A stretch of 64,000 bases of DNA, taken from contig NC_088299.1 in NCBI RefSeq assembly GCF_032854445.1, positions 11,399,608 through 11,463,607 on the forward strand, given 5' to 3'. The notes under the pieces are model-generated. The model saw only the letters and a list, made by a program, of their open reading frames with translations. It did no database searches and was not told the DNA's origin. Positions 24,728-35,945 of the stretch are shown here, piece after piece. The position numbers were made by a program, and so were the translations under genes. The number at the start of each line of letters is the position of its first letter. Positions within the stretch are counted from its first letter, which is position 1. This DNA comes from Liolophura sinensis (taxonomy: Eukaryota; Mollusca; Polyplacophora; Chitonida; Chitonidae).

Positions 24728-24844
24728 GTGCGGATGGTCGTGGGTTTCCTGCTTCTCTCACCACAATGATGGCCGCCGCCCTACAAGTGAAATATTCTTG
24801 AGCACGGCGTAAAACACCATCAAATAAATAAATAAATAAATAAA
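24728..24844 (+). mobile_element. SINE-A, 3' half
   Basis: GTGCGGATGGTCGTGGGTTT, CACAATGATGGCCGCCG and GAGCACGGCGTAAAACACC are followed by a tail of five AAAT repeats. The head is missing. Confidence 0.9.
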
Positions 24845-25608
24845 TGACTGAAGTGAGCACATCTACAGCAGAATGGCCGGTATGCCGGAAAACGGTACAT
24901 CTGATCTGATCAGAACTCTGATCAAGACTCGCCGACCATCCGCGCATCATTCGTGTATGATGGCCGTAGGATCGGCGTATGGTCAGCGGACCGACAGCGG
25001 ACCAGCTCTCCGTGTATTCTCGTGCCACGATAGGTGTAGGATTTAAGGATAGGGATCTGATTGAACTGTTTGTGTAGTAGCGAGTCAAGTAGGTTGTAAA
25101 TCTTGATGTCAGCACATTCGGTTACCATTGAAGTAGCTTCGGCTCTGCCGATTTAGCACTGAACTAAATACGTGTGTAATTCTAAACATAAACGGTTTAG
25201 TCAAATACTTCACAGCTAACGTATTGTTTTTCTGTACCAAGCATTTCCAGCATACCAGTAGATTTTTTATGTTTTTAGGAATGTTACGTAAGTTGGATTG
25301 GATACCTCCTGAATGTCCATTGGGCTTGTGCATTCAACACTGCACTTTCAGTAATTCTAGGCCAGTGTAACAAATTGCAAGTAACACCATAGCATTTTGT
25401 CTTACTCGGTACCTAATTTTATTTAAACCATAGGGCTAGGCTTAGTGTAAAACCCTAACTGAAATAAGGGGCCGGATTTCAAGGGTCCTGTGCCATCATT
25501 TGCCAACTATCAATACTGTCGTCTCTGCTCTGGTCTTACATTCCATGCTGTAATCTTATATTACTGTATTCACTCTTAACATGTGCGAAATGGACCTTCC
25601 GTTGTCCG
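24845..25608. other. Unannotated DNA with an inverted D1 core
   Basis: About 25445-25490 on the minus strand (GGGTTTTACAC at one end, CGGCCCCTTATTTCAG inside) matches the D1 core at 8145-8195. The rest is unassigned. Confidence 0.45.
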
Positions 25609-25740
25609 TTTATTTATTTATTTTATTTATTTATTTGATTGGCGTTTTACACTGTATTCATTGTATTTATTTCTCTCATACGACGATGGCCAACATATGG
25701 TGGGAGGAAACCATTCAGAGCCTCGAGTAAACACGTGTTT
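25609..25740 (-). mobile_element. SINE-A fragment
   Basis: The tail complement is followed by GATTGGCGTTTTACACTG, CATACGACGATGGCCAAC and GGTGGGAGGAAACC, ending near AGCCTCGAGTAAACACG. Confidence 0.8.
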
Positions 25741-26858
25741 CTTTCGTGCATGTATCCCATCACTGTCGCATTTTGGAGGCAGTTAATGTATAGTGAGAAC
25801 AACAGTTTAGACAGTTTATCTCCCTTGGGTTAACTTTGAGTGTCTAGTGTTTAGCATACAATGAGGCAGTGAGGCTGATAAGACAAAGACAACTCTAAAA
25901 TGAAGGACGTGTACATGAGATGAAAGATTAAACACCGTCTAGCACAAGCGAGTAAAACGCTTTTAAAACATCAGATTCTTTGGTGGTCTGCAGTGACCCA
26001 GTGGTTATCAGTGACATCAGATCAATATTTTTCTAGGAAAAAATTCACTTCTCTCCGCGGATGCTTCATAGATCGATGTATATGCATTTTCAATGATAAA
26101 ATCTAGTGGCCTTTGTGTGTTCAGAGGTAAAAACCCGATGTGACGTCACTGGTTCCCAATATGGACATTGAATGTCACCGTATAACCTGAAGTTTCAAAT
26201 GCATTTTACTAGGTTTAAAAGATTCTAAAACACTGAACTATTTTTATGGACAGTGTTTAATGGTCTTTCATCTGATGCATACTACAGGTTAGTGTTTCCT
26301 TTGACGTTAAAGTATATTGACCACTAGTGCTGCTGCACTCTGGAGAAACACCTGGACATCTGGCGATCTGGCTAATAACAAGCCGTATACTATGGTTTAT
26401 GCTTCACATAAAATAATATAATATATGTAATTATTCGTATAATATATAGGACATGAAAACCTCAAATGGTGGTCAAGAACCCGACCCAGAAACTAGAGCT
26501 ATCAACAGGTAGTATTTTATCAGAGAAATGTATCAAGGGCAATATATGCTTGAGTGTGATGCTCTGAGGACGCCGAGATATTTAAACAGTTGGTTTCACT
26601 AGATTAGTGGTACTCAGTGTTGGGCATAACTCGCCAGGAACATTAACATACCTCTTGGCATGAATTGCAGTATTATGTAAATCTATAAGGTATATAATAC
26701 CACGAATATCTGCTGATGTGCAACAGAAAACATTTTGAAAGCGTTAAATACAAGAACAACTATTCTGTTGTTTTGAGTCGCCTGTATGAAATAAACCTTA
26801 TTTGCACATTATGAATAATCCTTTCTTACTCAGAAATATATCAAAGACCTCTGCGTGT
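25741..26858. other. Unannotated DNA
   Basis: A perfect TGACGTCA is at 26141-26148 and an AT-rich stretch near 26410-26450. No gene was recognised. Confidence 0.4.
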
Positions 26859-27431
26859 AGCTCATAGTCACATTTGCCACAGATAGCTCCGTGCATATCA
26901 TGCTTGCAACATCTAGCTCCATACATATCACATCTCCTACCTATAGCTGCATAGATATCACTTTCTGCTGCATGTAGCGCCATATATATATATATATCAA
27001 GTCTGCTACATGTACATTGAACCTGCATAGATATTACTCCTGCTACATTTAGCTCTATACATAACACGCCTTCCACATATAGCTCTATATATATCATGCC
27101 TGGTACATTGAACCTGCATAGTCATCACTACTGCTACATGCATCTCCGTACAAATTACGCCTGGTACATGTGCATTGTAGCTCTATGGATATCACGCCTG
27201 CTACATGTAGTGCCATACATATCACGCCTGCTACATGTAGCTCCAGACTTACAGTATGACGCCTGCAACTGTACATGTAGCTCCATATATATCACGCCTG
27301 CTACAAGTAAATGCATACATATCACTCGTGCTACATGTAGTCCCATACATATCACACCTGCTACATGTAGTCCCATATATCACACCTGCTACATGTAGTC
27401 CCATACATATCACAGCTGCAACAGGTAACTG
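26859..27431. repeat. Minisatellite, 30-bp unit, about 19 copies
   Basis: The core CTACATGTAGCTCCATACAT followed by ATCACGCCTG recurs with 30-bp spacing (for example 26885, 26915, 26945, 26975). Divergence and small indels increase in places. As 30 is divisible by 3, several repetitive open frames appear on both strands, and none has exon features. Confidence 0.93.
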
Positions 27432-27446
27432 AATACATCACACTCA

Positions 27447-27532
27447 GCCTGGTTTCTTCCCACCATAATACTTGTCGCCTTCGTATAAGTGAAGATATTA
27501 TGAGTATGGCGTAAACCACCAATCAATATATT
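27447..27532 (+). mobile_element. SINE-A 3' fragment between two arrays
   Basis: GCCTGGTTTCTTCCCACC, CTTGTCGCCTTCGTATAAG and GAGTATGGCGTAAACCACC. It lies exactly in the gap between two minisatellites of different unit. Confidence 0.8.
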
Positions 27533-27539
27533 TATATCG

Positions 27540-27870
27540 ATATGGACAGAACAATCGGGTTTCTCTTTCCGTTTAATCTGGGCAACAGTGGTATATGTCT
27601 CTAACATTACCACCCTTGTGTAATAGGTAGACATGGGCAGAACTATCGGGTTTAAACGCTGTGCCTCTCTTGTATTATAAGTAGACACCGATAGAACTAT
27701 CGGGTTTTAAGATTGTACCATTCTTGTATTATAAGTAGACACCGATAGAACTATCGGGTTTAAAGATTGTACAACTCTTGTATTATAAGCAAGACACCGA
27801 TAGAACTATCGGGTTTAAAGACTGTACCACTCTTGTATTATATATAGACATGGACAGAACATTCGGGCTT
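27540..27870. repeat. Minisatellite, 54-bp unit with a perfect hairpin core
   Basis: AGACACCGATAGAACTATCG recurs at about 27629, 27683, 27737, 27792 and 27846, with diverged outer units. Each central unit has the inverted repeat CCGATAG-AA-CTATCGG. The outermost units share CTTTCCG. The palindromic repeat superficially suggests CRISPR, but the intervening sequence is repeated too, so it is an ordinary tandem array. Confidence 0.93.
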
Positions 27871-28666
27871 CTCTTTCCGTGAGGACTAGACACATCCCAA
27901 ATGTTACCACCCTCGTAGTGCTAATTAACAGTTATAGTGCAGCGCGTTTCTATTGATCATAAATAACATTCGGAATTTTTGTGCTTGATATCTTAATGGG
28001 CCTCGGAGCCTCGAACTCATCCTGGCATCACTGTCACCTTTTCTTTGCATTTTAACACTCCGTGTAAAATTGTCATGGGAATGATTAACGATTTTGAACA
28101 ACGAACTGCATTCGTGTGTCACGTTACGCTAACCTTTGTGCTAAACGAATGTGTATTTTAATATGCGTGTTATCATAGGTCATGCATCTTCCACATATCC
28201 CTCCCCTATATGAATGATAGATATGTACCATTAATGAAAAACAAACATTCTACATTTGCGAAAACTGAACACCAGATGTTGCTTATTCCGGCTTTGATAT
28301 TTTTGCCAATAAATACTTCAAACGTTGAACTGTTTCTGCTTGCTTGTGAATGGCAGGTAGTGCTACACACAATACAATCAGCTGTTTAACACTGGTGAAA
28401 TATGTCATCGTCATTTAGAGTTCGAAGACACCAACTGTTAGATACCTGTAAAGAACCTGAAAAATGCCAGAGCCATGCGAGTCATGCGAGACTACGCTAC
28501 CATAGGACTTCCATCTATTGACGATTGTGTACGACTGTTATTGCAGCTGTGTTTGACAGTCTGTTAGATTCAGTTTTTTATACTGAATACTTTTATACTT
28601 CATGGAAATCTAAACCTATCTGGATATTTTGCTCAAAGATGTATGAATGAAATGAATGCATCAGAA
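27871..28666. other. Unannotated DNA
   Basis: No gene, RNA or repeat copy was recognised. Confidence 0.4.
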
Positions 28667-28829
28667 TCTCCGATCGTATGTGGGAATGTCTGCCAGCATC
28701 CTGCGGCTGGTCGTGCTTGTCCCTAGATCTTAGCCCGATTTCCTCTCACCATAATGCTGGCGGCTTTAGTATACGTGAAGTATTCTTGAGTACGGCGTAA
28801 AACACCAATCAAATAAATAAATAAATAAT
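28667..28829 (+). mobile_element. SINE-A, head-truncated
   Basis: CTCCGATCGTATGTGGGAAT, CATCCTGCGGCTGGTCGTG and GAGTACGGCGTAAAACACCA are followed by an AAAT tail. The tRNA head is missing. Confidence 0.9.
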
Positions 28830-29275
28830 ATGATATGAACATGGTAGCCTGTTCAGCGTATACCGATGTGTTACCAGGACTACCTGCCTCTCTTATCCAG
28901 ATATATTGATACGGAAGTTGACAACAGCTACTAGACTAGGCTATACAAATACATATACAAGACTTCATGTCTCGCTTATGCGTGTATCTTAAACATTGCT
29001 TCGGGGTTTTTAGTTTTATTTTGTAAGTGTAGCGCATTTTGCCCATTTTACGTGCTCTTAGGACATAGAAATATCGAATGTTTCCATCAAATCCCGGAGG
29101 TGATCTATTTTAGTCCAGATAAGTCAGATGGATGTGACGCTCGTGTTTTAATTGTCTGTAAAAAGAGACAGGAAATTCTGGAAAAATCGCACAAGAATGG
29201 TTAGCAGCTAAACGTATGATTGATCGTCTGTAGGTAACCACTTTTAAAGGTTTCTGAATTTACTTCTACATAAAA

Positions 29276-29376
29276 CTAGCCTCTATGTAGCTGAGACAGA
29301 TGATCCGTCACATCCGCGCCTTCCAACACACTTCCAACTCCGTCATAGCCCCCAGGGTAGCTATCGCTGTCATAGC
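29276..29376 (-). CDS. Possible terminal exon, product unknown
   Basis: On the minus strand a pyrimidine-rich run (CATCCTTTTTATCC) and TTTCTAG precede an open stretch of 33 codons ending in TAG. The stretch reads YDSDSYPGGYDGVG and continues into SVLEGADVTDHLSQLHRG. Codon third positions are mixed and GC-richer than the surroundings. A minus-strand AATAAA lies at 29020-29015, about 255 bp past the stop, which is a reasonable 3' UTR length. No family was recognised and no upstream exon was identified; the intact SINE at 29531-29770 would lie in the preceding intron. Chance remains a real possibility. Confidence 0.3.
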
Positions 29377-29530
29377 CTAGAAATCGCCCAATTGGATAAA
29401 AAGGATGATATGCAAGTAAAAGTGAATTTGAATAAATTGCTTCCGTGGTAGAAAATAGAACAGAAAACTCCCAGTGACCCACTCTTTCCCATTCTTTAGC
29501 CGTTTTAGTTCATATTCTTTATTCAAATGA

Positions 29531-29770
29531 TGGGGGCCTCCGTGGCTCAGATGGTTAGCGCGCTAGCGCAGCGTAATGGCCCAAGAGCCTCTCACCAAGC
29601 GGTCGCTGTGAGTTCAAGTCCAACTCATGCTGACAACCTCTCCGGCCGTATGTGTGAAGGTCTGCAAGCAACCTGCGGATAGTCGAATGTTTCCTCCTAC
29701 CATAATGCTTGCCGCCGTCGTATAAGTGAAATATTCTTGAGTATGGCGTAAAAGGCCAAATAAATCCAAA
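29531..29770 (+). mobile_element. Full-length SINE-A with 12-bp target-site duplication
   Basis: The best-preserved plus-strand copy. Head: GGGGGCCTCCGTGGCTCAGA with a B-box-like GAGTTCAAGTCC. Body: ACCTGCGGATAGTCG and CATAATGCTTGCCGCCG. 3' end: GAGTATGGCGTAAAAGGCC plus a short tail. It is flanked by TTATTCAAATGA at 29519-29530 and 29771-29782. The perfect duplication and low decay suggest a relatively recent insertion. Confidence 0.95.
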
Positions 29771-29782
29771 TTATTCAAATGA

Positions 29783-30339
29783 GAAAATGTATACTACGTT
29801 TGGACGACGATTTCGATTAATTGGTCGACTACTTACTTACATGTCATGATAAGAAATGAGACGCTGTAAGCCAAGCATAGAATAAATTAGCAAGCATGGC
29901 TTAAAACCAGCCAAACATAGAAACCATTGTAGTATAAAGTGGACAGCATAGAGAGTAAATCTGCATCAGCAACGACAGTGCATGTGATTTCCTAGGTGAA
30001 CAAAAAATGTGTCCTGTCCTGCATGGTACAGGGTTTATCAGGCTCGCCAGGCTGAATCTCGTATCAAGACGAGTAAGTGAAGGCCGGAATGGCATATCAA
30101 AAACAATGTTTCTTTATTTTGTTTTAGCTACGGATTTTAAGTATTAGTTTAATAGCCATACTATTAGATTATGTACCCAGTGGGTTGCAATCTTGTGATT
30201 GTGGCATTCTGGTCATAATGTCAACGATGGAATCAATCGCATAATTCCTGCTGATAACACCCGCCCAAACTGCACGTGATCCTGATATTTGAAATATCTC
30301 GGTTCTGCAGCATGGTATTCACATGAGTTTTGAAACGAG
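29783..30339. other. Unannotated DNA
   Basis: No supportable feature. The minus-strand frame at 29901-30095 has no recognised domain. Confidence 0.4.
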
Positions 30340-30445
30340 TAATGAAATCAGAGGATTTTACTCATTCCTTGTCCAAGGCAGGGTTCAAACCCGCATCTCT
30401 TGCCTTGTGATTGGAAGGCAAGCACTTTAACACTCGGCCAGACGT
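30340..30445 (-). mobile_element. tRNA-like SINE head, unclassified
   Basis: Read on the minus strand: CTGGCCGAGTGTTAAAGTGC (A-box-like), then CTTGCCTTCCAATCACAAGG, then GCGGGTTTGAACCCTGCC, a T-arm stem with a B box GGTTTGAACCC. The order matches a tRNA. The acceptor stem does not close cleanly, so a SINE head or tRNA pseudogene is more likely than a functional tRNA gene. Confidence 0.55.
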
Positions 30446-32904
30446 TGTCATTTTTGACAGATTAATCGATGGATTAATGTGGCCTGAAGTATCAGTGACA
30501 AGATCAGTTCTGATTTTTGTAGCATTTTTGCACTTCGACTAAAAACCTTAACTGAGATAAACTGACAAGAAACCGTATTTCACCGGTCACGTGTGGCTAC
30601 TCTGGTTGTAACTCTCTATGTAAGGTCTTAATTACATTATGTTTCCTTTATAGTCATGTTCATATCCATCATGTCCTCAGATACTACCCTCTCCGTTCGC
30701 TTGTAGATGAATGGCTGCGGTCATGCGCAGAAAATGCTTTCATCTTTTAATCTCACCAGTGAGTTATGCGCACACAAAGTTTCCGTTCGCTCCAACTGGC
30801 AATGTTTAGCGCAGTCTTCAGTTTCCGGAGAAAGTCGCTCGTGCCGGATTTAGTAGCGGATGAGGCTCATTAGTTGGAATGCCCTGCGCATTTTCAGAAT
30901 TAGAACCGCCTGTCTGCGTTTCACACATTGTTCGATCGAACAGTATTTTCTATTCAACACTTTTTGCCACAGATAATGGGAGTTACTATTAATTCTGTTA
31001 TCTAAGCAATGGTTTTCATTTCATAAATTTGTCGTCTGAACGGAAAGTGATATTTAAGCCAGTAATTCTTAGATATAAATAGCATCCTTGTTCTAAATTT
31101 ATAACGAGTTTCCGTATCCGCCAGACACTCATGTCTAATCATTGGCGGAAATACCTATACCCTTGGTTCACAAAGAAAGTCAGTCTAAAGCCCTCTCCAT
31201 ATGTCAAATATTATTTAGATATCTAGTTACTGGGCGTTACGATTCATTTGCTGAAATCCAGCTACTAGAAATAACAATATTTATGAGTGTACCAGAGCTT
31301 ATGAGGCATTGTTGTCATGTTACGCAACATACAGAAAAACATATGCGAACCCCAATGACTCCAGACGAATGATTGCGCTACTAGTCTGTGCGTAATATAA
31401 ATACAAGTAGTCTTCTATATACACCCCTTTGCATAAATAAATAAATAAAAAGTATACCAAATCAACGCCGATCGGGTGATCGCGCATAGCTATGGTCCCT
31501 CAAGACAGATCTACTTAATTTCGAAATCGCATATTAACAGTTTTAGGTGCAAATCTTATGTTATAGGAGTGTTAAAATCATGCATACCCAATGCAGATGT
31601 GTGGTATTACATGTATTACGTTGATGCTGTCCAAATCATTCCAGGGATACAGGCTATGTGCAATGATGCGGACACTAATACAGCGTGGCATTTAACAACT
31701 CCACCATTTTGTTTTCTGGATAAACCAACTTCCAAATTTGCATTAAAACTTAATTAATAAGAAATTAGGTGATCAAATTTTCAAGAAATATCATCACATG
31801 CCGTCATATGCTTTTAGATGTTTTAGATACCGGTACTGTTCATTTAAATAGCCGTCCAGCTTTGAGTATGTGTCCTTCTACATGAGGAGATCGAGTGCAA
31901 GCATGGATACGCCGTTATATACAGACTATATACCGTGACGGCTTGCTCTTGACGTTGGTTAACCTGTCCAGCCACAATGATTGCGCTCTTTCCCACCGAT
32001 GTCAGGATGTTCAATTCGTGCGGGAAACCAGCCGTGGAATGCTGGCAATGAAATCCCATACCGTGCAACCATAACACATTAATCTACTGGAGCTAATCTA
32101 GAGTGACATGGCTAGACATCTAAGGCCTGGGGGCAATGTTCATTTACGTTGGATTTAACTTATACTGGAATATACACAAAACAAATGCATATAACATTTG
32201 TATGCTATGTCATATTGACTCCATTAGTGATTGTGTTGTCTGGCTGCGTGACCAACTTATCTGGGAGATAATCCTGTTGTCCGATATCTGCCATGTATAA
32301 TAGTACGGTTACGTGAGGAAACCATGAAACCGCCCATAGGCTTTAATCCTGAACCAAATCAACAGTGACTATCGGTATTGCGTCAACCAGACCTGTGGCG
32401 TCAGGGAAGTGTTGGTGTCCTCGTAATTGCCCGTCATTTCTCAAGTTCCAGACTATAAATGATTAAGTAGATGAGCTCTGAACGGAAACAGCTGCCTATA
32501 CCCCTCAAAGACAATAGCAGAGGGGTTTTTTTCCAATAGATTTATCAAATAACATTTCGGATGTGCGTGATTTATAAACTAACGCCTCTGCGTCGTTTCT
32601 TCGCCGTTCTGCGCCTTTTTCAGAGATCCAGTCTTGATAAATAAAAAAAATGCCCCTGAAGATGACACGCATGCGTGACAAGTAAACTTGAGAAGAAGTC
32701 TTCTATTTTAAGAACACCACCACCAAATGAAGTGTTTTTTTTTTTCGTCTGCTAGTTAGTCGGTCAAACGCACCAATAACTAAAAAAAAATAAACGCATA
32801 AATAAGCTAAAAGACATTATAATTAAAGACGAACAGCACAGAATGTAAAACCAGAACAGCGACGTGTGATAGTTGACAAATAGTGACAAGTAACCAATGA
32901 CAAA
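30446..32904. other. Mostly unannotated DNA
   Basis: About 30540-30595 is an inverted copy of the D1 core (minus strand: GGTGAAATACGG, then GTCAGTTTATCTCAGTTAAG). An ATAA tetranucleotide run is near 31432-31450. No gene was recognised. Confidence 0.45.
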
Positions 32905-33080
32905 ACGGCCTTTTATCATTTAACCTCAGTCAGGGTTTTATATTCTGACTGTTTATGTAAATGCGTAAATATTAGCAACTCACACGTTCACTAGCGCCAT
33001 AGCTTAAGCAGAATTAGATAAAAAAAAATCCAGTGATGTTAATTGGACTTTATTATACGCCATTGGTCTAGAATCGATAC
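32905..33080 (+). repeat. Dispersed repeat D1, uninterrupted copy
   Basis: TAACCTCAGTCAGGGTTTTA, then TAGCGCCATAGCTTAAGCAG, then CAGTGATGTTAATTGGACTT and CATTGGTCTAGAATCG. This copy shows the site as it looks without the SINE that interrupts the 8140-8600 copy. Confidence 0.8.
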
Positions 33081-34232
33081 ACTGCTTGTGTTATCATTAT
33101 ATTTTTGATTCCCTTAATCACTGATAATCAAAATGACCCCACAGGTGACTGACTTCACACCCAACTGCAAATGACGTACACGGACCTAGACGACCAATTG
33201 CTCGTCGCCTCTGCAAGGACTAATGGTTATACAAGAGCCGTGGGCCCCATTAAACACCGATTAAATCTTTTTAACATGTATAGTAATGCCCTAATCACAT
33301 ACAAGCCAAATCGTTAAAATCGATATCAATATCGGACGGCTGGCTGTATACATGGCATGAGAGACGTAAGAGACGTACGGCGAAAGCATGTGGTCTATAT
33401 CTCAAGTTACCGATTCTGAATAATTAATCAAAACGCGTGTGAGATCGGAAACATCTGTTCATTTCTTCTCCTCAAAAAGGTTTAGTTCCCCGTGTGTTTA
33501 TCAAAGAGCACTTTGAACTTGCGTGATGTACCCAAGAACATCCTTTCTCCGGTTACAGGGTTTCATCCTGTCGTGCGGAGTTTGCTGTGATGTTTCTAGG
33601 GAGGGGGGTGGGGGGAGGGAAAGGTGTACTAAATTGTTTTAAATAGCGTTTCTACACAAAGGTTTCGTAAACGTATTGTGAGAAATGAGACTTTAAACAG
33701 TCATATACCGTTGAAGAGGAAGCACATATGTTTCGTCTACGGTCAACTAGCGTGACACCTTATCAAGAGCACAAATTAAAACGAATAGGGATAATGACGT
33801 AGAATAGGGCATACTTCTGACAACGCATGTGGCGCACTCTACCCTCGCTTTACATTACTGCCAACACTATACAAGCTCAGCATTTGAAGCCTGTGCGATG
33901 CACGTAGTCTCAACCTAACCGAGCATGTTGTCTCGAGCGGAACTATTTAATCAGCATTCATCAATAAAATATTTTCAGGTTTTGGTTAGAATCATGTTGT
34001 GTTTACTTAAGAATGTATGTGAATAAAGCATTACCATAAACAAAGGTTGAGACAAAGTTTTAGTTCTTTCTGACATCAGGTCCTGCCTCATCAACGTCAC
34101 CCTAGTGTCTTTGGCGTTGTTGAACATTTCCGTACAAAATATGCTGGTAGTGGCAGTGATGCAAAACGAGAACGAGAGCATAGGGAATGGCGCATGCGCT
34201 GTAAGGAGTATGAGAAAAGAGCAAAAAGAGCT
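33081..34232. other. Unannotated DNA
   Basis: No gene was recognised. A G-rich tract (GGGAGGGGGGTGGGGGGAGG) is at about 33599-33620. Confidence 0.4.
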
Positions 34233-34468
34233 GGGCCCGGTTATTCAACAGCATATTTGCTAATACTAGTATTATCATATATCTAAGAATTCGACTGAAC
34301 TGCGTAGCCATTACAGATGTACGAAGGCCAAGTACAACAACAGCAGATTTAGTTTATATTTAATATACACCGTTAAACCATTAATTTCGGACTAAGTACG
34401 AAATAGAGGACTTAGGTTTAAGTTAAATCTGGTATTAAGTCTTAAGACACTTTTGAAGAAACGGGCCT
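34233..34468. mobile_element. Foldback element with GGGCCCG termini
   Basis: It begins GGGCCCGGTTATTCAACAGC. The complement of its right end reads AGGCCCGTTTCTTCAAAAG, giving an imperfect terminal inverted repeat of about 16 bp with 13 matches. TAAGTCTTAAGACAC near the right end is itself palindromic. It is non-coding. Related half-elements seem to lie at 23703-23756 and perhaps 37405-37430. Confidence 0.55.
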
Positions 34469-34689
34469 TGGTTCCTGTTAGTCAGATCGGGGATGAACTT
34501 GAAATGGAGACAAACGTTTTTAAAGGACATATGGACTTGGGCTAGAGGCGGAAGTATTATACGTATTTGATATATCTCATGAGGTCTGACAATCCTGATT
34601 AAATCCAACATGGGTTAAGCTGATTTAGGAGGATTACTACCTTAGTCAGCGTTCCAATAGTGCCAATTAAAGTGATGATATACCGAAGA

Positions 34690-35070
34690 GTTTTGGGCAG
34701 AAAAATCGGTTACTGCAAATCCGGTCGAATTTTTGCTATCATTTTAGAACAGCCCAAATTATGAACTTTTATAAACCATTAGCCTAGTCTGTGCAAGTGC
34801 TACTGTTCAAAATGGGCAATAAAATTCATAATGCGCGTCGCATTTTACATTTTTCAACTTAAAAATCACTGTAATTATATTAAAGGTACAAATCTCATGT
34901 TTATTTAATAAAAATAATTTGAGCTGTCTTTGGCTTATAATAGAAAGCGTTTTTCTTGATTAGCGAATGTAGATCTTTGTGCCAAAACGCTCCGATATAC
35001 TCTCTTTAAAAAACCTTGTTGCTGAGAAGCAGCTTCAATCAAAACTAAGAGAAAACCTGCAACACTTCGC
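34690..35070 (+). repeat. Diverged third copy of part of the 3-kb repeat
   Basis: ATTTTAGAACAGCCCAAATT, GTCGCATTTTACATTTTTCA, ATTTGAGCTGTCTTTGGC and TTGATTAGCGAATGTAGAT match, in order, ATTTTAGAATAGCCCAAATC, GTCGCATTATAACTTTTTCA, ATTTGAGCTATTCTATG and TGATTAGTGAATATGGAT in the copies at 41385-41625 and 45870-46105. Divergence is high. This argues that the 3-kb unit belongs to a dispersed family and is not only a local duplication. Confidence 0.7.
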
Positions 35071-35562
35071 CACAAAATATGAAAGATGAAGGGCGAGAGT
35101 TCGATACCGCGTCGCCATATTTTTACAAAGCTGACTAGAATGGTAAAAAAAAAACATCTGTTGGTCAACGTTTAAAACATGCGCGAAGATAAACAGAAAA
35201 AACAGTCCAGCCCTCTCGTCACTCTAGCAGCTGTATGTCTCAATAAAGTGATGTTTCACCCACCTTGCCGCCTTGAACAGGGAATTTCGTAAGGGCCTCA
35301 GTGACAATAATAGGTCGATGGCGCTCCAGTAGCGCAGACCATTGTGGAAGAGATTCGTCTTCCATCAATATCTTACCAAAACTCGTTGGTTTACACAGGA
35401 TTCGGATCCATCAACCCATAAAATTTACCGCCATCCTGGAAAAAAACTTGACTTTGGCTTTGAACAACAATCGAATAGATTAAGAAATTCTAACCGCTTT
35501 AGGCAATTCTGTCGACCTTTGTTATCGTTAGATCAATAGAGTATTAAGGGCGATTTTCTTTT

Positions 35563-35945
35563 CGAATGAATTTTTTTTTAAATTAACGGAAAGGTTGTTG
35601 TCTTAGTATTGCTAGAATGTATTCTGTTATTATAGCATAACACTGTGTCATATTCAACGTAATATGTTGAATATGACCGTATTGGGGCACGAATGAATTT
35701 TTTTTTAAATTAACGGAACGACTGTTGTCTTAGTGATGCTAAAATGTATTCTGTTATTATAGCATAACACTGTGTCATATTCAACGTAATATGTTGAATA
35801 TGACCCTATTGGGGCACGAATGAAATTTTTTTAAATTAACGGAAAGATTGTTGTCTTAGTGATGCTAGAATGTATTCTGTTATTATAGCATAACACTGTG
35901 TCATATTCAACATAATATTCTGTCATATTCAACATAACATCCTGT
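35563..35945. repeat. Tandem array, 127-bp unit, 3 copies, MITE-derived
   Basis: CGAATGAA followed by a T-run and AAATTAACGGAA starts at 35563, 35690 and 35817, exactly 127 bp apart. Each unit carries TTGTCTTAGTGATGCTAGAA, ATTCTGTTATTATAGCATAA and the palindrome CATATTCAAC...GTTGAATATG. These segments resemble the interior of the foldback elements at 2201-2443 and 51660-51915, so the array appears to be an amplified piece of that MITE family. Confidence 0.88.

Noticed and set aside
24705-25115. 136-codon minus-strand frame
   Set aside because: Its C-terminal third is antisense SINE-A including the tail, and the rest has no recognised domain.
27540-27870. CRISPR-like array with a palindromic repeat
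   Set aside because: The 54-bp unit repeats throughout, including the would-be spacers, and the genome is animal. It is an ordinary minisatellite.
30365-30445. Functional tRNA gene
   Set aside because: A- and B-box-like segments are present but the acceptor stem does not pair cleanly. A SINE head or tRNA pseudogene fits better.
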